A stretch of 64,000 nt of DNA from Marsupella aquatica (lineage: Eukaryota > Marchantiophyta). The notes below the pieces were generated by a model, which was not told where the DNA came from, did no database searches, and saw only the letters and a program-made list of their open reading frames with translations. Positions 1 to 12,534 of this stretch are shown in pieces (the stretch's first letter is position 1; the number at the start of each line of letters is the position of its first letter). The stretch spans positions 17,298,001 to 17,362,000 of the forward strand of contig OZ316891.1 of assembly GCA_973895155.1 (NCBI GenBank), in the 5' to 3' direction. The translations under genes were made by a program, and so were the position numbers.

Positions 1-885
1 AAAACCCAAGCTCAAATACAGAGCAAACGATCTTGTATTGGATGCCGCCTGCTCACAAAAAACATCCATACTTCACTTCAGTGATGTCTTTCTTAAAGAA
101 GGCCAAGTTCCAGGGCCATCCATCTTTGTGGTCTTTCTTTCTTGAAGGCCACAATATAATCAGAGCATTAATTGGCATCCCAAACTATGCTTGACAGTAA
201 ATGCGGAGTTAAAAATTCAGCTAGACAACTTACGATAGGAATAGCATTAAAACCTTCCTGTGACCTATATAAGACAATGGGTTGCAGGAAAATAGTTGCT
301 GTTGAGACTACCTGTGTCAGACGAATGGAAGTTGCCCCTTCCTGCTTGGCTCGGTGTATCAAACTGGTCATGACCGCTCTCCCCACTCCCATATTAACCT
401 GGGCCGGATCCACACTTATCGGTCCAATAGAGTAGACGTCTGAATCTGTTAACCGCTTACGCAAAATTTATCAAGTCAGGAGTCCAATGGTCCTGTACAA
501 GGTCAGGACGATAAAGTCCGCAAATTACCATCTCACAAAAATTCAAAACAAAGTAACTTTTACCTATGCGATTGAACCCTACGTGGTGAAGATACCCGCT
601 TCCGATAGGTTGGCCCGTATCATGTTTCACTGCCGCAACACCGTAGAACGCTTTTTCTGGTCCTTCGAGGCAGCCGCGTATCAATTCCACGGACACTTCG
701 ATAGAGGGGAAGTCCGACATCCTATAATCTTCGCCCACACTGTCATGGAAAGCCTTAAAGGCATCGAAGGCGATCACACCAAGTGCTTGCGCATCTTCTA
801 CTCTCGCTTCTCGGGTACTGATGGAAAATTTCCGAAGTTGCTTGACTGATTGCTCCTCCCCTCCCACAGGCGGCATCGACGCCAT
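1..885 (-). CDS. GNAT-family N-acetyltransferase, 3' end outside the window
   Basis: Predicted acetyl-CoA-dependent N-acetyltransferase; the substrate is unknown. Exons on the minus strand: 885-564, 445-312 and 48 to beyond base 1. Both introns are GT-AG (donors GTAAAA and GTAGTC; acceptors AACAG and GAGCAG) and the phases match. After an N-terminal strand-helix region (VEDAQALG...) come the core strand SIGPISVDP, the acetyl-CoA pyrophosphate loop VNMGVGRAVM (Q/RxxGxG/A-like) and, across intron 2, SIRLTQ joined to AASNTRSFALYLSLGF, the typical GNAT C-terminal N-x-x-S-x-x-LY-x-x-x-GF signature. That join supports the splice model over simple read-through, which gives a nonsense tail. The start is taken as the ATG at 885; an in-frame open stretch reaches 1089, so a longer N-terminus is possible. 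The last part of the gene lies left of the window. The family call is firm; the start is uncertain. Confidence 0.85.
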
Positions 886-2956
886 TGGACCGGATAATCT
901 GTCAGGTCGCAATGATTGCTCCGAATCCAAAAAAAGTATCCGAACCTCAGAAATCGCGAAACAACTAGCCGAGAATCTATCAAGCAGCGGAAAGTGTGGC
1001 CATGTACCGAAAGCAGTCCTGATCGCAGAGGTGATGTCTGCAATTGCGACCAGGTCACAAGCGCCGGAACTCCGATGGTGTCCTGTCAATGTCGACCTTG
1101 GTTCGTGCTGAGATGCTTGTTTGCGGGATTAAATTAGATCAATAAAGTCGAGCGGAGTGACTTTCCACATATTACAATGACAAGAGAACAGTGCTACGGG
1201 TGAGGTGGAGCTTGCAGATCGGGTACCGGGGAAGACTGACTATTATTTTCCAGAGGAAGTGGGAGCCCAGTGGCAGCTTCATCTGTTACGGATCAAGACC
1301 GTGCAAGTCAGCAACGCCAACGAAGGCAACACCACCAGATATGGTTCTCGATCACGCACGATCTTGTATAATTGTGACGAAAGTGCACAAAGTCAAGTCG
1401 TCAAGCCATCATGATAACAATCGGAGATATCGGCTGACATGGTAGATCGGGCAAGCGTTCCTGTGTATCTCTTCATGGGATATGACCGTCTGCGTCATTT
1501 GTATTCAGGGAGAGGAGTCCCTGCTTTGTCATTTAATGCACCTCGGATTCTCCCCCACAGCCCACCGGAATGCTCTCCCCATTTTTGGGTCCCACTTCAG
1601 TTTCAGGCCGGCCGCATTTTTGGGTCCTTTCAGTTTAGAGGAGGGCAGTTTTGAGGAGGGCACAGATTTTTGAGTAGTTCTAATGCTTGACGCCATTAAC
1701 TTATTCAAAAACAATGTGGATAAACAAAGATTTTGAGTACGCTACAGCGCAAGGAAAGACAAAGAAGACAAAGAAGACAAAGATTTTGAGTCTGCCGTAG
1801 CGCAAGCAAGTACGCCGTAGCGCGTTGGGCCGAGCACTACTGTAGTCCGTATTTGCTCCAATCTGGTATACCATCCGGATGACCATTATGACTGCTTCAC
1901 GTGTCACATTGGATGTGCAGATTCTAATGAAATATTCGTTGAGGAACAAGTTTAGGAGCCCGCACTGCAATCATAAAGGCCAGGGTATTACAATTCCATT
2001 AGCAAACTATGGGAGAGAAAACAGTTGCTGGCTGAAGAAACCGAGTTATAACGCACATAATTAGGAATTAAAGTCGGGTTATTGCCAACAGATACGGGGC
2101 GTGGGAAGATCTCTGCTTAGGAACTGGGTACCATATCCTAGGGATAAAGAGATCAATAGGGGTAACAGAAAATGAAACTTGGTTGTGGAGACGAAACCAA
2201 CATTCCTTTCTTTCGAATGTAAAGCCTCTTAATATCATCTTGATGTTCGCCACCTTGATGATAAAGGGAGCCGTTCATACATTCGATAATAACCGTAGCC
2301 GTCCAACAGGAGTCCAACCGGAGGCCAACGACTGGGGCTCTCTGTGTACAAGCCAGCTCAACACGTTAAATGAGGCATCTGAAACGCCTTAAACGTCGTC
2401 AGCCTAGGCCTCATCCGCTTTTGGAAGTTTCGGTGAGTCTGTGCTGCGCATATAACCAACTTAGCTCCGAAGGTCAAGCTGCGACACGATCTTCTCATTC
2501 ATGAGCAATTATAATTCAACTTCTCAAAAAACGTTCTCAGCCCTCTTTGTTGTCCAGAGTCGATCATGGCACAAGGTTGAACGGTACACGTATCACCGGA
2601 TGCGAGGCTGGTAACCATTCAGCTCTAAGAGATCGCAAACTCTAAGTTTCGGAAACAAAATAATTAGATGATAGAAACATTTTGCGGTCTCGCACATGCT
2701 GGAGAATTACTCTCCCTGAACACCCCACAAATTGAGTTATCAAGAACCACATTAATATAGTACAATTCCCAAAATCGAAACGTTCAGGAGTATGAGCAAG
2801 ACACCGCAGGAGTAATGATTGACTAACTACAATGGCTTATCACCAAACAAAAGATCTGCTGCGAGCAGCTTCCATCGTACTGCCTCATTCTTGATCCCTG
2901 CTTCACAACACGAGCCTCTACTCCACTCTAAAGCCAACTACAAACGCCACTTCCGA
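886..2956. other. Intergenic stretch without recognised gene
   Basis: About 2 kb between the GNAT start and the 3' end of the SRPBCC gene. It should contain the GNAT promoter and 5'UTR and the SRPBCC 3'UTR. Short open frames on both strands have no recognisable domain. A small direct repeat at 1724-1823 is listed separately. No RNA gene was seen. Confidence 0.5.
1724..1823. repeat. Short imperfect direct repeat
   Basis: Two copies of a roughly 30-bp unit (ACAAAGATTTTGAGT followed by a GTAGCGCAAG-like end) at 1724-1753 and 1777-1806. They are separated by a GAAGACAAA triplet-like run and followed by a third partial GCCGTAGCGC. Function unknown. Confidence 0.6.
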
Positions 2957-5531
2957 CTATTTGCGTTGTGATTCCAATTGATAACTCTTTGCAAATTTGG
3001 CAAAACGATTCAAATCTTGTTGGAGAATATTTTCTACAATAGGAGCCAATGCCTGCACAAGTCATGAAGGAGCTTCAGAAATGCTTTAATTCCGAGAAAA
3101 CCATGAAAACAAATGTCCGATGGCTACGAATCCTACAGCTGCAACAGAGACGCCAGATACCACACGTCGACCATACGTCTCGCAACAGGCACAATACTGA
3201 ATACAATGGAGCACATGAATCAAGGTATATGACATACCATCCCCACAGCGCCTAACACTTGGGGTACTTCATAAGATATAGTGAGCTGCACAACGAATCA
3301 AATGTCATTCCGTGATATTCAAGAATGACAATACATCACATTCTTTAGGAAATGATTACACTTGTCATTCCGTTCAAGAGTGACGATACATCACATTCTT
3401 TACGAAATGATTACACTTAATTTCAGTTAAGGTCTGAGTTTATGAGCATACCTGCACGGCGCACGAAGTTGAGCCTCGCGGATAGAAGCGAACAGTGCCC
3501 CTGCAAAAAGAGGAATGGATGAGAACTTAGACAACTGCTGCCTTGAGCTCAAACGAGCGAGGAAACTGGAAGCCTGGGGGGAATTATAGCAAAATGAACA
3601 GAATGAACTTGACTTCTCCAATTCTGAGGTCAACTGAATTACAGAGCCCTTGGTAATTACTGCTGATTACCTGTTCGCGATTCCTTCAACAGAGCGCCAA
3701 TGAATTTTCTGGTGGAAGGTAGGCTGCAAAATGCGCACACAAACTAGAGTTTGAAAACGAAGCATCGTGAAGGACATCGGACAAAAGCCACCAACTGTAA
3801 TACAGGGGTGACATCATTTTGATTTCATATAACATAGTTCCTCGAAACAGAGAAAAGATGCTGACTATCCGACACCAGACAGTGCTCTTTCCAATATGCA
3901 GTGAAGCTTCAATCAGACAATTTGGATTGAATCTTCCCCAGACACTCCACAAACAAGACAATAGGAGTAAACACGTAATATCAAGTCATCGTCGCCCTAA
4001 TCAGCAAATAGCCTAATCCCCGTAGCATAGTTAATACGATACCTTCATATTACGGGAAAGCCAAGAGAACTCCCAATCCCGACCAAAGTATGCGTACTTC
4101 AAAGTCCATCGCGATAAATCAGGCTGATCCTCCAACACCTGCCAAAAATTGCAGAGCCAAAGTGTTAACTACGCAAAGATACTTGGAGGAGATGCTCAAG
4201 TGAATAGATGAAACATATTTCAGATCAAGCCTCCTTTGGCTGCGCACTCTTGGGATTTTGATCCCGCATTCCTTGCTACAGTTTGGGTGATTCTGGGTGG
4301 ACTGGAGTTCATTGGGTTTGCAAGGAGTAGGTTCCACTCTGTCTAGAAACACAAGCACGAGGTAGGACACAAAGAGGCACCACCCTACGCCAGCCATTCA
4401 TTGGCATTTGGTACATTAACCTTCTGCCGACTGAGGGACTCATCTACCACCTCAGGACTTGCGATATGTTGTAAAAGTCTTTCTGAGGCGCAGACATGTA
4501 ATCCACTTTCTATAAATAATTGTTATCGGGTTGAACAAGAATTGTATGAAACATCAACTCAACCTCTGAGAGGCAGTCTATACAGGTGCTAAGGTCGGAA
4601 TTGAAAGTTACAACAACAAACGCATACCTTTACATTGTCTATCCACGGCATCCATCGTGAGACTCCTTCTCGATCACTCCACAAATCCCAAGCAACCGAA
4701 ATGGGAACATCTGTCTCCACTAGAGCCCTGCACTTTGAAGCAGATGTCCAACATGATCATGTATTCTATTTCTCCGACTAATGGCGACATTCAGCGTGTA
4801 AATAGTCAACTAAAACGACTTAAAGAAGAAATAACCACACGTGGATACTCTATCATTCAGACTTGACACCGTGACAAATTGCGAAACTTCTGTGAGAAAG
4901 TCGGAGGAATGAAGTTCTCGCTGAAGCCGAAGTCGTAGGTGCGAAGTGATCTATCTCCCGGTTAAGTTGCTCTCCAGGGCATAACAACAACACTTCCCTT
5001 TTCCCATTCCGTTCATTAATTAACAACTGCACTTATTGCGTGCTCTGCCTCCGAGGTCAACGGCTCTTCCTAATCTCATCAGCACTGCACAGCTCTTCTA
5101 ATTGCACTGTTCATTTCTGGCTTGATTTCCGCCTATAATTTCTTATGTAAACATTAGCTCGAAAGAATTATACGAAAATGAGAGACATACGTGTTGTCGA
5201 GCCACATTGCGCTCCAGCGGCTACCATTGGATGATTGAATGCTTCTTCCTAGGGACAGACCAGTGCGGAACGAGGAATGACAAGCTGAGATCCCTCCTGC
5301 CACATTTTTGGGGGCAACCAAGGACGACAATGGAACCCTCGCCTGCACAATGACGCGGGCATCCCCCGTCCTTCCAATCAGAGATCTCCGAGTAGCTGCT
5401 CGCATGGGCAGGGATTCGGCACTGGTACGATTTAGTACACTGACGGGCGCTTCATCTGTCACCACTGTACAAGTGGCAAAGCTTAAACGACAAGGGAGTA
5501 GCATCTTCTTCGCTTGTTGTGGCTCCCTCAC
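2957..5531 (-). CDS. Plastid-targeted SRPBCC (polyketide cyclase/START-like) protein
   Basis: 260-aa protein in seven exons on the minus strand: 5531-5191, 4727-4628, 4138-4043, 3723-3671, 3500-3452, 3285-3238, 3052-2957. All introns are GT-AG, phases are consistent and the total is 783 nt. Residues 1 to about 105 are Ser/Arg/Ala-rich with few acids, typical of a chloroplast transit peptide. The rest is a helix-grip SRPBCC domain: WDLWSDREGVSRWMPW near 125-142, DLSRWTLKY and EFSWLSRNM (exon 3), HWRSVEG (exon 4), GTVRFYPRG (exon 5), LTISYEVP (exon 6) and a C-terminal amphipathic helix ALAPIVENILQQDLNRFAKF (exon 7). This is the plant 'polyketide cyclase/dehydrase and lipid transport' family; a hydrophobic plastid ligand is likely but unproven. 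The ATG at 5504 (MLLPCRLSF) is an alternative start. A two-copy repeat fills most of intron 5. Confidence 0.94.
3304..3418. repeat. Two-copy tandem duplication inside SRPBCC intron 5
   Basis: Copies at about 3304-3362 and 3364-3418, each starting GTCATTCCGT and ending ATGATTACACTT, with a few mismatches and a short indel. Together they occupy about 115 of the 166 bp of the intron (3286-3451). Confidence 0.8.
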
Positions 5532-8500
5532 ACCTACACGCTGCAGGACACAGATGAATCTTCAAACTGATGGGACAACAGAAAACTCTGACGTTCTGTC
5601 TAGCACATCATTTCTGCAAAGGCATGGAAAAAGCGGATGTCCGCATCGATGAAGCCTGTCGCATTATCTATGTAGATTGTCATCTCTGTCTAAATCATTG
5701 TCTATGTCTGGTTTCTGTACACTAATTCTTTGGGCACAATCTTTGTCCATTATCATCTATGTTCTCTGCGTTAATCGTCTACCTCCATTGTGATGTGTCT
5801 TTTGGATAAGCTACAAAAAACAAATGGCGAACAGGGAAACAGAAATGTGCACAGCTGTTGCAGATTGAGGCTGAACAACTTTGAAAAAGTTCTAAAGCTC
5901 TTCCGTCCGACACATTTTACCATCCAAAACATAGCCTACATGCGAGAGCAATAGAGCTCAGACAAAACGGACAGGCACGAGGAATTCCTGTTCGACCAGC
6001 CATCGAGTCGATAGAGCCAGTTGAACATTCAGACATCCTCATACTCACCTCAGGAAGTAATGCAGAGTAGCGAAGAAGGTCAGCGAGAATCCTAGCGACG
6101 ATGCCGAATAGTATTGTGACTCTCGTCTCGTCTTTTCACAAGTACAGGGACTGCTGAAGGCCTTCAATAAAATCAAACGAGGATTCACGAACTGGCGATG
6201 AGCACATTAGATGAGCATCGGCGAACGAGCTTCCACCAACATGGATTGATTCAAGGGATAAACAGACAACACGCGTGGAAATCAATTGATCAATCAAACG
6301 TTGCGAGATGAAACGTGAGACAGTCACATATCAGTCAGTCTTTAGCACCTAACCACAGGAATCCTCTGCCCTCGTCCGGCCACGGACAACTTGCTCCCGC
6401 TAGCCAAAGGACTTCATGCAAAATTCCGAATGACTGACTCCACAACACAAGAATGCCTGGTTCTCCACTAGAAATCGTGGTCCAAGCCACTCAATCAACC
6501 AATCGCACGATTCAGCCGACAGTCGTAGACACAGCTTCCAACTTGGAATAACAGGCAGGCAAGCAGGTTCCAATAATTGACACACACACACACACTAGGT
6601 ACTCAACCTCTCTCTCCGTACAAGTTAACTTCGAACAATGGAGGCTCCCGTCTGCACGAAATCAGAAGGATGGTAGAGATGTCTGGACACGCAGAACTCA
6701 ATCTTTCTCAGCTCGCTGTTCCGGACACTAATCAAATGAAGAACGATGGATTGAAATAGAACTAACATTGACCAAGAGGAGGCGTGGAAAAGGTCGGGTC
6801 GAGGAAATTAGAAGATGGGCGAAGAAGCATGGACACACTCAATCTTTCCCAGATCGTTTCGGACGATAGGAAAATCGAAACAGTCAGCTCCGGAATGGAA
6901 TTCAGTACTAAAATTGAGGGACGAGAAGAGATGTGGAAAAGTAGGTCGGGGGCTGATTACGAGTGCTTCACCTTTCGACACGCACTCTCGTCCGCAAGCC
7001 CACAAATGTTAGAAGAGAATAGAGCTTTGAACTGTTTCCTCTCGCCCATACAAGTTTCTATCTACCTACGTCTACTAACATGGATCATTCTTTGTTTCAT
7101 CGCCCTAACTTAGAACCTGGTTTGCTTCGTTGTGCTAGTTAGAAACCTAGTTTGATCGCTACATCGTACCTGTTCGGCTGGCCGCTTTCTTTAATGACAC
7201 GTAGTCACTCCTCGTGGTAAGCTTGAAGTGCTCACAGGCTTAAATGTCGAGCATGTAAATTCACCAGGAAGTATGTCGTGACTCTAATTAACTTTCTTGC
7301 TTACGCTGCTACTGTGCCAAAAGATTTTCAGTTACGGAGTTACTAGATCCGCTAACTCGCTTGTTCTTTCGCGAGTATTGCTCATCGCTTGGGACTTATT
7401 AGATATCAGAAACTCCCTTGGCCTGAATAGGTTAAGACACGGCATTGAATGGTGCTGAGATGGTTGTTGACAGCTGCAGTTTTTGTTGGTCAAACGTTGA
7501 GAACACTACTTGGGGATTGGAGATCAGAAAGCTCAATTGGCGAGAATCAATTCAACACAAACAATTAAGTGGCGTTAAGATTGTTGTCAAGAGGCCCAGT
7601 TTGTGTCGGCGAACAAGAAGAAGGGTTCACAGCTGTTACCAGACTTAATTTGAATTCGGAAGCTGAGAGGTTTTGGGACTACTACGTGTGGGAGTCGAAT
7701 AGAGGAGGATACATGTTACTACAATAGTTTGCAAAGCATATGACATCCGACTGTAGCGAAATCGAGATTCTAAGAACTGTTGTTTCATGGTAACTTCAGA
7801 ATCTCCATGAAGACTACTCTCTCCACAGGAAACGAACAATGCCTGCTTTTTTCTAGCGGCGGCAGGAGTTGTTCGTCAGCAGGTTTTGCACTTGATATTT
7901 GTGTATTTTGTAGATGGACCGTTCACTTCATCAGTCCCATCTTCACCCGCCGGAGAATCGGGGTAAATAAGCTTCATGACAAATCTTCTGTGGGAAGCTT
8001 GATCTGGTCAACAATAATACTATCTCCAAATGGCTTTCATCGACATCATCATTCAACCGAGAATAAATCTCAGGTCTGCGTTCTCCACACCACCATCGCT
8101 GGAAAAGATCATAAAGACAACACTACAAGGCCTACATCTGTGTGTTCTGAAACGAAAACTTTTAGTCATTACAGTTCCAATAGCAACCATGAATCTAAAG
8201 CCGTATACCAAGTCCGGTCACTTCAAATCATTTGATATTCCTTGACATGATCTTCCGCACGTATTACCAAGAGCTCATGGAATTCCGGGGAATTATCTGT
8301 ACGGAGTACAATCACAACTGCACATTAAATCCGTCACAAACTTTTACAACCGTGAAAATGCTTCTTTAACCAAAGCTTCAATGAAAGAAATGCTACCGCA
8401 AGCCCCGCAGTGATATCTACGTGTAAAAGTGCTTCTTGACAAGAGTTTTAAGATACATACGCTACGACGAGCCAGGAAGTGGAATCCACACGACTCTCAC

Positions 8501-8680
8501 CTTAACCAGTTGACGGGATATGAGATATTACAAAACGGTGACTTATTAACTCAAGCCAGATGATATGTGATCTCTGGAAATCAATCTATTGTACACTAGA
8601 CTTTAATATAGAAATTTGCAACCCCCTGTGAAATAAGCTATTCATTTAATAATGCCAAAGAGTTGAAGTCTACGTCCCTC
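5532..8680. other. 3.1-kb intergenic region, no recognised gene
   Basis: Lies between the SRPBCC start and the RhoGAP stop codon, so it should hold the SRPBCC promoter and 5'UTR and the RhoGAP 3'UTR. Scattered open frames (for example 6784-7113 plus, 7780-8235 plus) show no domain. A short phrase is loosely repeated at about 6680-6720 and 6828-6870 (GGACAC-CAGAACTCAATCTTT-like). I could not assemble a spliced gene here. Confidence 0.45.
6580..6595. repeat. (AC)8 dinucleotide microsatellite
   Basis: Perfect AC run of 16 bp in the intergenic region; no function inferred. Confidence 0.9.
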
Positions 8681-11600
8681 TTAACTGTCTTGTTCCTGCC
8701 ATTCTACTTCGGCAACTTCTGCAAATACAACATTGTGTTGATCTATCAAACATTGTACCGCTTCTACAATTGCAAAATCTACTGACAACGGTTCATCGTC
8801 ATCCAGAGGTATCTGCGCTGATAGATCACCATTGGATAGATCACCGTTCGCTAAATCCCCATTGGATTCATGTAGTGAGTGTCCATTGTGCAACTGTCCT
8901 TCGTCACCTCCTGGAACAAAACCAAGTAGTATACGAGAAGGTTATTGCTTATCCTGTGCAGTCAACTATACGTTTCAATCAACTCTGCACTATGCTTCTC
9001 CAAACATCACAAATCACGATTATACTGGGCCATACCTTGAACTTGGGCCCACTCGGAACCGACATCCTCCACATTCACCTTCACAGTCACATTTGACAGC
9101 TGGTGCTCTGACAAAGCTGCAGCTTCTTCTCTTGGCCGCTCAATGACTGGTGTGAGTCGTGACAATCTGAAACTCCCGGCTGCTAGTGGTCTTGATTTCC
9201 CAGATTGAGTTTTATTTTTACCCCTTTGCCAGAGAAGTACGGGAGCAAACTCAAACGCAAGACTGTGCGAATCCATCTGCGATATATCACAAGGAGGTCA
9301 ATAATTACAAAAACACCGCACTGCTCTAACCCTACAATCCAGTGGGCATTAAATAAAGAGTTTTAAGTTGTAAGAGAATAGTCACCTTATTGATTGTTGA
9401 CTTCTGGCTGATGCGCAGCAATAGAGCGGTCAAACACTCCAGAGTTAAGTAATTTGCGGGTGGAAGGCTCGCAACAATCTCCCGCAGTCTTGCAACATTG
9501 CCACGAGCAGTAACAAAGACATCATAGTTTTCAAACATGAGCAGAGGCTCTGGGAGCATTTGGAAAAACACTTTTAACAATGCAGCCACATCCACTGGGT
9601 TCACCCCTTGAAGAGTTGCGTTAGGATCTGTCATTCAGAAACAATTCTTATGTTAGAAACAACAACTCGGACTTAATCCCCATCATGCTTCAAAAGTAAC
9701 TTCGTAACAACACCCATCAACATTTTCTATTATTGCGGTCCTGCTTAGTGACAAGACAGGAAAACCATACACCAGAAGGAGTGGAGAACATATACCATGA
9801 TTGAGCGTTACGATCAGTCGGTCCACCACCCTGTGATTTCCATCTTTCTTAAAGATGTACTCTGCATTTAGCCCTGAAAATAAACCACATCACGGTTGGC
9901 TTCCAAAGTCTGACGCTGCTCCCTTAAGAAAATATTATCGCCGAAGGCAATTGATTCCACGGAATGATAACTCCCTTAGTAAGAACACAATACGATTATC
10001 ATACCTGACAAGACCAGATAATCAACGCACTTGATAACGATGGACGGAATAGGTCTTTGGCTCTTCTGCCGTAACGCAAGTACTTCCAGTGAGACACCAA
10101 AGACTGAAAGCATTGACAGAGCTGAGGTTAAAACATTGCAAGACTTTCCGTGCAAAGATATCTACGTGAAATGCACGAAATTTTGGTCAGACCATTCAGA
10201 TTGCTTGACATATTAGAATGTCCATTTTCCATAAACTCCCCGGCCTCAACCTTCCGTTTTCTCAAAAGATGACCCCCGAAGTGTTTGCGAAATATTCTTT
10301 TATCGACGTGGTCTCAGTTCGAAGAGGGTAACGAAAGAGATGCTTGCAATATTACAAAGATCATTTTAGATGCCTTTCCTGCTTAGGAGGACATAAATTC
10401 AGCTGAGGCCACAACTTGTTAGCCATTACAAACACTAGGTGAATCCTTCTCGTTTCTTATTTTCGTTCTTTATGACAGCGAAACAAGAGAATTAATAAAA
10501 AAATTCAAGAAGAATGCTCACCACCCTTGCCTGCCATCCCCTGCATGATACAAGTCAGAGAAATAACGTCAATTACTATTAAATAGAAAAAAGGCTAAGA
10601 CCGATAGCAAAGGAGTACGGCAACCAAACTGAAATCTATGACCATAGACCTACTTTAACAAGGGATAGTCAATCCTGCCTATCTGTCTGACCTACCTTCT
10701 CCAGTCATCCCAAGTCCAAACATGCCAGTATTGACATCAGAATAGTTGCACAAAACTCACCTTTTGGCGCCATTCTGCAATCAAGATTTTGCTCCGTTCT
10801 GCTGCTTTCCTCGCAGCCTGATATACAGGTACATTCATGATTAGGTGGACTACATCCAACGTTACTTACACAATCAATCTGACCTTCCACACATCATAGA
10901 CAGGAAACTTTTAAAACACATTATGCTCCGTTAGAAAAGGACCACCCCCACCATGACAAGAGGGGGAAAAAATCTCACAATCCTCAACGATCTCGTGCTC
11001 CCTGAGTCTTCATGTCCATCATTTTGACGAGAATCTTCAGGCGAGAAGACTTCTAGAGTATAAACATTCGGCACTTTTCCGTGATTCTCACTTTCACATT
11101 TCCCTAAATTAGAGAGGAGGTAACCAATCACCTTCGATGAATATTACACGGATGTACATTTTTCCCAATTTTTACAACGTATTTTGACTCGTAACCTGCT
11201 GCTGACTAGTACATCACAAGAACCTCTCATTTACGAAGGAGCAAGACATACCTCTTCAACTTTAACCTTTCCTACAACAAGCTTCTCCCTTGTTTCTACC
11301 AATCCGACAGCAACCTTCTCCTTGGTGTCGTGGAAACCAATTGTCGCAAGTTCTTTAGTTTCCTGTAGACCCTTCCTCAAGCTATTACTTGCTGTCCGCC
11401 AGCGTTCTTGAACACTTGGGCGATCTTGCAGCACATTGCGATCCTGAGCAAAGGTCTTATCTTGTCCCTGCTGTTGAACCTGTAGATGTGACCATCTTGA
11501 GCGTACAGCTGAACCTGCGCGCTCAGCAGCTCCAGCCACACTTGACCCTGCAGTCTTGGCTGCATCACCTACAACTGAACCAGCAACTTGTGTTGCCTGC

Positions 11601-12534
11601 CGCAGTTTAACACCTACCCCACAAATTACAAAACATTCTCAATAAACAGATTTTTTCTGTTAAATCGGTCTTCTTCATTCCAACAATCCAGCTACTATCG
11701 CAAACAGGACCTGAGTTGTCGGGAACAAAAGATATTACCAAGATATCTCAGCGACAAAGACCTCTAGTCCTATCATCCTTCAAGCAGAACCTAACGAAAC
11801 GCAGGTTCTAACACATTGCACCTCGAAATATTTCGTTCAGTTTCACACAAGAACAGTTGCTCGAGCACAAAATGAAATACAATGAACAGATGAAAGAGAA
11901 CATGGGAGAGTGAGCTTCAATAGTTGCAACGTCAGAGCATAAACTATGCAAGATTATTAAACCTATCCAATTGACAGAATTAAAAGTTGTATTTTGGTTG
12001 CAGCACCAGCTGGCAGCATGTCTAACAATGCAAAAAAAGGATCTGATCAATGGGCATCCACGCCCTGGTATCTATGGATTGATATACCTACTATGCAACA
12101 GAGCTTTATATAAAGTCCATAGTAGATATATCAATCCATAATTACCAGGGCGTGGTATGAATTACTACCACTCGTAGCCTCTCTTGACCAAATTTGACCA
12201 TGTAATCTATTGGTCTTTACAGCAAACCGATAATTCTGTTACCGAACATATTCTTCTGACTGCAAACAATGGATGCTGGACCTTTGTTTAAGTGAGAGTG
12301 AAAAAGAGGCCACATCTCCTTCATTCTATGGTCCCTCGCCAACCGGGCCCTCATTTCTTCGAGATCAACCAGTGGGTGCAACTCAGGGTGATCAAATAGG
12401 TACTTTACGAATACGTTTAAAGATTCAAAATTTGGTAAACGAAAGCTGCCCATGGGAGAAAAGCAAAACTCACTGGAGGACGACAGAAAGCCACCAGCCT
12501 TTTCACGCCAGTCAGAGGTCGCAGATGGCGGCAT
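8681..12534 (-). CDS. RhoGAP-domain protein, plant-specific architecture
   Basis: 462-aa protein in nine exons on the minus strand: 12534-12474, 11613-11252, 10817-10761, 10540-10522, 10103-10005, 9873-9796, 9627-9386, 9276-9036, 8910-8681 (1389 nt, all GT-AG, phases match). It starts with SDWREKAGGFL, followed by a charged, repeat-like helical region (residues 20-160, with KEKVAVGLVETREKLVVGK). The RhoGAP domain runs from about 166 to 320: VFGVSLEV, IKCVDYLVLSG, GVNPVDVAALLKVFF, LPEPLLMFENYD and LTLECLTALLLRISQKS. A low-complexity NGDL-repeat segment and the C-terminal motif PLDDDEPLSVDFAIVEAVQCL follow. The order matches, from memory, the Arabidopsis At5g61530-type RhoGAP proteins. The usual arginine finger (IFRxSG) reads IFK-K-D-G, with Lys208 in its place, so classical GAP catalysis is doubtful. 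A likely role is binding ROP-type GTPases. Exon 4 is a 19-nt microexon. Confidence 0.95.
12058..12155. repeat. Fold-back hairpin in RhoGAP intron 1
   Basis: Inverted repeat with 38-bp arms (12058-12095 and 12118-12155, 3 mismatches) that begin and end CCACGCCCTGG/CCAGGGCGTGG. The 22-bp loop itself contains the palindrome CTTTATATAAAG. It could be a miniature inverted-repeat element or a small-RNA precursor; no clear target-site duplication was found. Confidence 0.9.

Noticed and set aside
168-445. Read-through C-terminus of the GNAT frame (…TQVVSTATIFLQ… to the stop at 168)
   Set aside because: It gives no GNAT motif. Splicing from CAG|GTAGTC at 312/311 to GAGCAG|GCGGCA at 48 restores the AASNTRSFALYLSLGF signature.
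3074-3194. Hydrophobic minus-strand tail (VSVAAVGFVAIGHLF) as the C-terminus of the SRPBCC protein
   Set aside because: The intron needed would be about 41 bp, and the exon at 3052-2957 gives a proper family C-terminus.
3452-3723. Alternative frame through SRPBCC exons 4-5 (LLKESRTGALFASIREAQ)
   Set aside because: It reads smoothly across the same splice but cannot connect in phase to exon 6, and it has no family match. The other frame gives HWRSVEG, VRFYPRG and LTISYEVP in register.
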